A stretch of DNA of 10,814 bases from CAZEMR01 sp964513465 (lineage in GTDB: Bacteria; Bacteroidota; Ignavibacteria; Kapaibacteriales; UBA2268). The notes below the pieces were generated by a model, which was not told the DNA's origin, searched no databases, and saw only the letters and a list, made by a program, of their open reading frames with translations. Position numbers and translations under genes: made by a program. Where the stretch lies: the NCBI GenBank assembly GCA_964513465.1, contig CAZEMR010000096.1, positions 1-10,814 on the forward strand. The letters run 5' to 3'. Below, one piece after another: positions 6,772-10,814 of the stretch (its first letter is position 1; each line of letters starts with the position of its first letter).

Positions 6772-7210
6772 TGAAATTCCAAAATTAGTAAGATAAAAAA
6801 TTTAATATTTCTATTTTTTCCGAAATACACAAATTAAATCGCTAAATAATGCGAGTGTACACTTTTATGCATTGAATTGCAGCCATATTCATGCGATTGC
6901 GCTTTTTTCATTTGTGTGCATTCGGAAATACTATATAAATATTGCACTTGCTTGCATTAATGCGCAGATATATGCAATATATCGCATCCGAGACGTTGGC
7001 ATATTAAACAGCACTTTAAAATCTGCAATATTGTTTCAAAAACCATTTCTGAAGCAATTCCGAATAACACCGGAAATTCTTTCATCCGGACGATCTTTAT
7101 TACTTTAAATTCAACGAATTAGACATGCCGCACCGACGAATAATCGCCGGTATGGCTGCTAATTATTATTCTACGAAAATTCATTTGTATCACCAAATTT
7201 CAGGTGTATT
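6772..7210. other. Palindrome-rich AT-rich region without a gene
   Basis: 439 bases between divergent maf (-) and a small exported ORF (+). I see no convincing gene: the only longer open frame (6872-7108, +) lacks a ribosome site and has an unprotein-like composition. The stretch holds several perfect palindromes or inverted repeats: AGTGTACACT (6854-6863), GCATTAATGC (6954-6963), GATATAT-GCA-ATATATC (6967-6983), and CCGGA/TCCGG arms (7070-7074, 7085-7089), plus the large hairpin at 7117-7164. TGCA/TGCG words recur about ten times between 6849 and 6986. It may contain promoters and operators for both flanking genes, or a structured RNA. Confidence 0.5.
7117..7164. repeat. Long imperfect hairpin upstream of the mini-ORF
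   Basis: Outer arms AATTAG (7117-7122) and CTAATT (7159-7164) enclose GCC/GGC and then ACCGaCGA-ATAA-TCGcCGGT, with small internal loops. About 16 base pairs form over 48 bases. No T-run follows on either strand, so it is not a standard terminator. It ends 46 bases before ATG 7211 and may be a regulatory structure or a repeat element. Confidence 0.4.
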
Positions 7211-7384
7211 ATGAGATTTGATAAACTATTGATATATATATCGCTTGGGCTTGCTCTGGGAGCAGCGTCCGCATTTTCTCAGAGCGCAGTCAGCGCAAGC
7301 GGAGACGCCAATACTTACGAGATGGCGATTAATGAAAAAGCTCCCTCGGCGGAAATTCCGTGGGAGCTAATTTATTGCTCATAA
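7211..7384 (+). CDS. Small exported protein or truncated remnant (57 aa)
   Basis: An ORF of 57 residues, MRFDKLLIYISLGLALGAAS onward, that I do not recognise. Residues 1-5 are charged, 6-23 hydrophobic, and a signal-peptidase-like site ASA or FSQ follows at about 19-24, so it looks like the beginning of an exported protein. AGG at 7202-7204, six bases before ATG, gives good ribosome binding spacing. The mature part is only about 33 residues and has no motif. Residues 42-53 are encoded by the hairpin that is the terminator of the opposite-strand operon, so the coding sense of the tail is doubtful. It may be a genuine small protein, or the 5' remnant of a larger exported gene cut off when the neighbouring glycan operon arrived. 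Confidence 0.5.
   Translation: MRFDKLLIYISLGLALGAASAFSQSAVSASGDANTYEMAINEKAPSAEIPWELIYCS
7335..7368 (-). terminator. Rho-independent terminator of the glycan operon
   Basis: Read on the - strand, AGCTCCC (7368-7362) pairs with GGGAGCT (7345-7339), with an inner CGGA/TCCG helix, and the stem runs into five T (7339-7335). It starts 35 bases after the epimerase stop and closes the operon that enters from the right. It overlaps the 3' half of the oppositely oriented mini-ORF. Confidence 0.85.
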
Positions 7385-7403
7385 TATGCTGATTTATATA
7401 TAT

Positions 7404-7922
7404 TTACAGCTTAATATCGCGTAGCCAGTCCTGGTTTTCGCGGTGCCAATCGACGGTTCGTCGCAGGCCCTCGTCAAATTCGACTGTTGGCCGCCAGCCC
7501 AGCAGGCGCGCGGCTTTGTCGATCTCAGCCCAGGTTTCCTTCATGTCTGTTTTCTGGAATGGCTTATAGTTGATTTTCGGCGTTTTTCCGAGATATTCGC
7601 CGATTTTTTCGATCATATAATTAATCGAGATCGGATTCTGTCCGCCGCCGAGGTTAATCACTTCATATCCCAATGGTTTAAGCGCTTTTATCGTGCCCTC
7701 GGCAATATCTTCGACATAGGTAAAATCACGCGCCTGGGTGCCATCGCCGAAAAGCTCGATTGAGTGGTCTTTTTCGACCCATTCGATGAACCGGAAAATG
7801 CTCATATCCGGCCGGCCGGCTGGGCCGTAAACAGTAAAAAAGCGGCATACGGAAATATCGAGCCCATACAAGCTGTGGTATGTGTATGCCAGCAATTCTG
7901 CGGCCTTTTTGGTGGCCGCATA
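7404..7922 (-). CDS. NAD-dependent sugar-nucleotide epimerase (extended SDR), 5' part missing
   Basis: The C-terminal 172 residues of an extended short-chain dehydrogenase acting on nucleotide sugars. The first readable residues are YAATK, which is the catalytic Y-x3-K, so the whole NAD-binding half (GxxGxxG, about 150 residues) is lost in the N-gap. Further motifs are CRFFTVYGPAGRPDMSIF (26-43), LFGDGTQARDFTYVEDIAEG (57-76), INLGGGQNPISI (89-100) and ETWAEIDKAARLLGWRP (129-145). The VYGP..RPDM element and the ending are most like UDP-glucuronate 4-epimerase/CapI-type enzymes, but UDP-glucose 4-epimerase-like or dehydratase activity is not excluded. It is the last gene of the glycan operon, followed by a strong terminator. 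It would supply an epimerised sugar donor to the glycosyltransferases. Confidence 0.85.
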   Translation of the reverse strand, partial: YAATKKAAELLAYTYHSLYGLDISVCRFFTVYGPAGRPDMSIFRFIEWVEKDHSIELFGDGTQARDFTYVEDIAEGTIKALKPLGYEVINLGGGQNPISINYMIEKIGEYLGKTPKINYKPFQKTDMKETWAEIDKAARLLGWRPTVEFDEGLRRTVDWHRENQDWLRDIKL

Positions 7923-8022
7923 NNNNNNNNNNNNNNNNNNNNNNNNNNNNNNNNNNNNNNNNNNNNNNNNNNNNNNNNNNNNNNNNNNNNNNNNNNNNNN
8001 NNNNNNNNNNNNNNNNNNNNNN
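7923..8022. other. Assembly gap, 100 N of unknown true length
   Basis: Exactly 100 undetermined bases, the conventional placeholder between scaffolded contigs. The gap keeps an open frame between the two flanking partial genes and creates a false 541-residue fusion. The epimerase alone lacks about 150 N-terminal residues (about 450 bases), so the true gap is larger than drawn and could hide a further gene. Confidence 0.98.
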
Positions 8023-9029
8023 TCCCCTTTATTCACAGGAGGTTTGCTCATAACATCGTTGAAAACATCGAGATAAGCTTTGCCGCATTTTTCGAATGAA
8101 TAATCGCGCGAATGCCGCATCGCCGTTGTTTTGTATTCTTCGTAATTATCAATGCATAATCGGAATTTTTCTGCAAGCTTGCCTGCGTCGAAATCGTCGT
8201 AACTCTGGAATATATCATCACTTACATAAGCAAGCAATTCTTTCGAAAAATGACATAATTCACTCATCGAACCGCTGTCGTAACCCACCACAGGCAGTCC
8301 CGAAGAAATGGCCTCGAGTACGGAATTCGGGCATGGCGGATTCAAATGAGAATACACGAAAATATCCGCATGGCGCAGCTTGTCGGCGATCTGAGGGCGG
8401 CCAAGCGGCCCGTGGCATATGGTATAATCCCGCTTCAGCAGCGAGGCAAGGTTATTGTTGCGAATCGGACCGATTACATCGAATTCGAATTTGTAATCCC
8501 CCGCCAGGCTGTCCAGTGCGTGGATTACTGGCTCGATCATGTCCTTATTCCTGAAATTGCCCGTTGTTACAATTCTGAATAAATCGCTGTTGTGAGGGGA
8601 TTCGTCCGGAAAGAAGCGCGACTGATCAACCCCGTTATATATCAACGAATAACGATCTTCGGGGATTTCTCCGAGCATTGCGAAGCACTGGCGGCGGCTA
8701 TATTCGCTCTGAAAGACGACATGATCTGCGTAATTAATATAAATATCACGCACATACCGATTCAGTTCCTTATATTCGGGGCCGTGTTTTTCGGGATACC
8801 AGATGCCGTCAAGTCGCTGGATAATTCGCCCGCCGCTTTTTTTGATTTTATTGAGCGCAGGACGATCGAACGAGATGGGGAAAAATATGCCGTCAGCATT
8901 CGATAACTTGTTGGCATAATTATAATTGTGCGCATCGAGATATTCCTTCAGATTGCGCATAAAGGTGGTTGGCCCGCCAATATAGCTATAGAATTCGAAT
9001 GGAATATATAAATTTTTATCAGGCATCAT
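8023..9029 (-). CDS. Glycosyltransferase family 4, 3' end missing
   Basis: 335 residues of a GT-B fold glycosyltransferase, nearly complete; the gap removes only the end. The N-terminal domain starts MMPDKNLYIPFEFYSYIGGP with the glycine loop at 18-20. FQSEYSRRQCF (106-116) and LIYNGVDQSRFFP (129-141) are typical linker motifs. The donor site has VTTGNFRNKD (154-163), HADIFVYSHLNPPCPNS (220-236), VLEAISSGLPVVGYDSG (237-253) with Glu239 of the usual E-x7-E region, and SMSELC. Start ATG 9029 overlaps the TGA of the oxidoreductase gene (ATGA); a second ATG follows at 9026. It is translationally coupled and evidently part of a surface glycan operon. Acceptor and donor are unknown. It appears more AT-rich and Ile-ATA rich than the housekeeping genes, as glycan genes often are. 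Confidence 0.87.
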
Positions 9030-10027
9030 ATCTTTATATTTTTTTCTTTTGATTTTAAAGCCTGGCTGCAGGCCTCGAGCATTCGCACCACCCGCAGACC
9101 GGATTCGCCGTCATTGAAGGGCCGCGCGCCATTGCGGACGCATTCGGCGAAGTATTCTGCCTCGAGCCGCAGCGCCTCGCGATCCTCGACGTTGGGCGAG
9201 TGCATATCGCCCGAGCGGTAGCTGATCAGAAGGTCGTAGATGCCCTCGCGCGATTCAACATCTACGCCTTTGTCGTATATTTTAATCTTTTCGTCCTTCG
9301 ATATGTCGTTCCAGATCAGCATCTTACGGTCGCCGCCGATCAGGGTCTGGCGCACCTTCACCGGCGATAGCCAGTTGACATTGAAGTGGGCGATGAAGTT
9401 GTTCGGAAAATTGACCGTGACGTAGGCGATGTCCGCCAGCCCGCTGCCGAAGTGATCCGTAGCCGATGCGGTCAGCGATTCGGGGCGCTCGCCGATCAGG
9501 TAGTCGAGTATCGAGAAATCGTGGGGCGCGAGGTCCCAGATTACGTTGACGTCGTGCTGGAAAAGCCCCAGGTTCACGCGCGTAGAGTCGTAATAATAAA
9601 GCTGGCCGAGCAGCCCGGAGTCGAGCAATTCCTTGATTTTGCGCACCGCGCCGGTGAACAGAAAGGTGTGATCGACCATTATCGTAAGCCCTTTGCGTTC
9701 GGCGAGTTCGATCAGCTCTTCGGCTTGGGAGGCGGTGAAGGTAAAGGGCTTTTCGACGAAAATATGCTTGCCGTTTTCGAGCGCGTCCTTTGCGATTTCG
9801 TAATGCGTGAACACCGGCGTCGAGATAGCGACCGCGTTCACATTGGCGGCACGGGTAAACGTGCGGTAGTCGCGGTCGGCGGGTGCCGATGGATAATTTT
9901 TACGGGCCTTGGCGAGCGCTTTATCCGACGAATCGCAAATGCCGGCGACTTCTACGCCATCGACCTGCGAGAAATTCCGGACCAGATTCGGCCCCCAGTA
10001 TCCATATCCTATTACTGCTATTTTCAT
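9026..10027 (-). CDS. Gfo/Idh/MocA-family NAD(P)-dependent oxidoreductase
   Basis: A 333-residue cytoplasmic sugar dehydrogenase of normal family length. The Rossmann domain opens MKIAVIGYGYWGPNLV with the GxGxxG-type loop at 7-12. EKP (92-94) holds the catalytic Lys93. The second domain has WDLAPHDFSILDYL (164-177) with the conserved Asp165 and His169. The family oxidises or reduces a hydroxyl/keto position of sugars. In glycan clusters, members such as WlbA/WbpB make 3-keto-nucleotide sugars, which are then aminated; no aminotransferase is visible here. It lies 89 bases after the methyltransferase gene and overlaps the glycosyltransferase start by four bases. No clear ribosome site before ATG 10027. 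A separate promoter in the AT-rich 10028-10116 spacer is possible but not evident. The precise substrate is unknown. Confidence 0.88.
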   Translation of the reverse strand: MKIAVIGYGYWGPNLVRNFSQVDGVEVAGICDSSDKALAKARKNYPSAPADRDYRTFTRAANVNAVAISTPVFTHYEIAKDALENGKHIFVEKPFTFTASQAEELIELAERKGLTIMVDHTFLFTGAVRKIKELLDSGLLGQLYYYDSTRVNLGLFQHDVNVIWDLAPHDFSILDYLIGERPESLTASATDHFGSGLADIAYVTVNFPNNFIAHFNVNWLSPVKVRQTLIGGDRKMLIWNDISKDEKIKIYDKGVDVESREGIYDLLISYRSGDMHSPNVEDREALRLEAEYFAECVRNGARPFNDGESGLRVVRMLEACSQALKSKEKNIKI

Positions 10028-10116
10028 TTCGGCGTTTATGTTTATTGATTGAAACTCACACTGTAAATATCTGATATTAAATATTTTGCTATCTTAAAAT
10101 GGATCCCCGAATCGGA

Positions 10117-10809
10117 TTATTTGTTTTTTTCGAGTACCCACCACATTGTGCTTTCATAAAGATCGGGCAATTCCAGATCGTTCCTGAAATACAATTTATG
10201 AATAATATAAATCACCGGGGCAGTCAGAATTTTCATAAGCATATTACCCGGATAACCCTTTGCACCCTGGTTGCTTATATAAAGATCGAGCAAGTGGAAA
10301 TTATTTTTCCGGGCTCTGTATTCCACAAATTCCTTAGCTTCGCCTGATGAGAAAAACCATTTATGCCGGTCTGGTTCGCGCTCGAGCGGGAGTCCGTAGA
10401 ATTTCATATTGCGGTCGGGGCGATATTTTTGCAACCGCAGAGTGGTCATCATATCCGACCAGGGATTGGGCAGAGAAATAATAACGTATTTATCCGAAAC
10501 CCTGCAGAGTTCGTCGAATACCTTATGAATATTTTCCAGATGCTCGAGCACATCGAGGCAAAGCACACAATCGAAACTATTCGATTCGAAAGGAATTGGT
10601 CCCTTTTCGAGATCAATTTCGATCAAGTCCGGATTATCGCCAAATCCGATGCCTTTGTATTCTGTATCAGCGGACAGATGATTTTTCAGATAGAGCTCGT
10701 CTGCGCCAACGTCGAGAATTTTGCCTTTTAGTATATCTTTATATTTTTCATAAACAAAGCGCGATTTGCTCTGCCTATCGGTATATTTTATATTGTTCGA
10801 AAAATCCAT
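10117..10809 (-). CDS. Class I SAM-dependent methyltransferase
   Basis: A 230-residue cytoplasmic methyltransferase of the Methyltransf_11/23 type. Motif I is ILDVGADELYL (31-41), with DVGAD replacing the more usual GxGxG. An acidic residue of the SAM-ribose strand lies in the following segment (Asp58/Asp61 or Asp66). SFDCVLCLDVLEHLENIHKV (78-97) and VIISLPNP (109-116) are the usual post-I motifs. A hydrophobic stretch at 189-208 near the C-terminus could touch the membrane. It likely methylates a sugar or lipid-linked glycan, judged only by its neighbours. The start codon is five bases from the window end, so the ribosome site is not visible. Downstream, CCGA-T-TCGG is a 4-bp hairpin without a T-run, so the transcript can continue into the oxidoreductase gene. 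Confidence 0.85.
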   Translation of the reverse strand: MDFSNNIKYTDRQSKSRFVYEKYKDILKGKILDVGADELYLKNHLSADTEYKGIGFGDNPDLIEIDLEKGPIPFESNSFDCVLCLDVLEHLENIHKVFDELCRVSDKYVIISLPNPWSDMMTTLRLQKYRPDRNMKFYGLPLEREPDRHKWFFSSGEAKEFVEYRARKNNFHLLDLYISNQGAKGYPGNMLMKILTAPVIYIIHKLYFRNDLELPDLYESTMWWVLEKNK

Positions 10810-10814
10810 AGTAT

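Noticed and set aside
6872..7108. 78-residue + strand ORF in the non-coding block
   Set aside because: No ribosome site, no recognisable motif, AT-driven composition, and it overlaps several palindromes.
7404..9029. Single 541-residue glycosyltransferase-epimerase fusion
   Set aside because: The frame is joined only through 100 N. The epimerase part begins at its catalytic Tyr and lacks the NAD-binding half, so these are two separate partial genes.
9386..10048. 220-residue + strand ORF opposite the oxidoreductase
   Set aside because: It lies antisense to a gene with complete Gfo/Idh/MocA motifs; the product has no domain signature, and the long open frame reflects GC-rich codon use.
1..10814. 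CRISPR arrays, tRNA/rRNA genes, transposases, phage genes, defence systems
   Set aside because: I looked for regularly spaced repeats, cloverleaf-like sequences and hallmark motifs and found none; the only repeats are the small palindromes at 3684-3805.

Overview
The window looks like a piece of a draft or metagenome-assembled genome from a Gram-negative-type bacterium, most likely in the Bacteroidota/Chlorobi (FCB) neighbourhood. The reasons are an outer-membrane-style glycosyltransferase (GT9), a short signal peptide ending in LSQ on a WG-repeat protein, a GT4 enzyme of the 'ATQSG...AYHF' type I associate with Bacteroidota, weak or absent Shine-Dalgarno sequences before several genes, and a TTTG-N21-CAATTTTG promoter-like pair. 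The lineage is an inference. Genes are moderately GC-rich and intergenic DNA is strongly AT-rich. A run of exactly 100 N at 7923-8022 is a scaffold gap.

Layout, left to right. 1-141: a rho-independent terminator for a gene outside the window, then the leader of an exported WG-repeat protein (142-1233, +). 1240-2400 (-): a GT4 glycosyltransferase, convergent with the WG gene. 2401-2595: a divergent AT-rich promoter region. 2596-3675 (+): a GT9/heptosyltransferase-like enzyme. 3676-3839: a convergent spacer filled with small palindromic repeats. 6771 down to 3840 (-): a compact run maf, sugar ABC permease, plsY and an alpha/beta hydrolase; maf and the permease overlap by ATGA. 6772-7210: a palindrome-rich stretch without a gene. 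7211-7384 (+): a 57-codon ORF with a signal peptide, whose 3' part coincides with the terminator of the opposite-strand operon. 10809 down to 7404 (-): a glycan/nucleotide-sugar operon made of a SAM methyltransferase, a Gfo/Idh/MocA oxidoreductase, a GT4 (3' end lost in the gap) and a sugar-nucleotide epimerase (5' half lost in the gap), closed by the terminator at 7335-7368.

The glycosyltransferases, oxidoreductase, epimerase and methyltransferase fit cell-surface polysaccharide or LPS assembly. PlsY makes lysophosphatidic acid for membrane lipids, and Maf is a nucleotide house-cleaning pyrophosphatase. The ABC permease has no partner subunits in view. I found no convincing new multi-gene system. 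The best leads are the truncated-looking exported mini-ORF, the palindrome-rich non-coding block, the REP-like repeat cluster, the orphan permease between maf and plsY, and a gap that must be larger than drawn.
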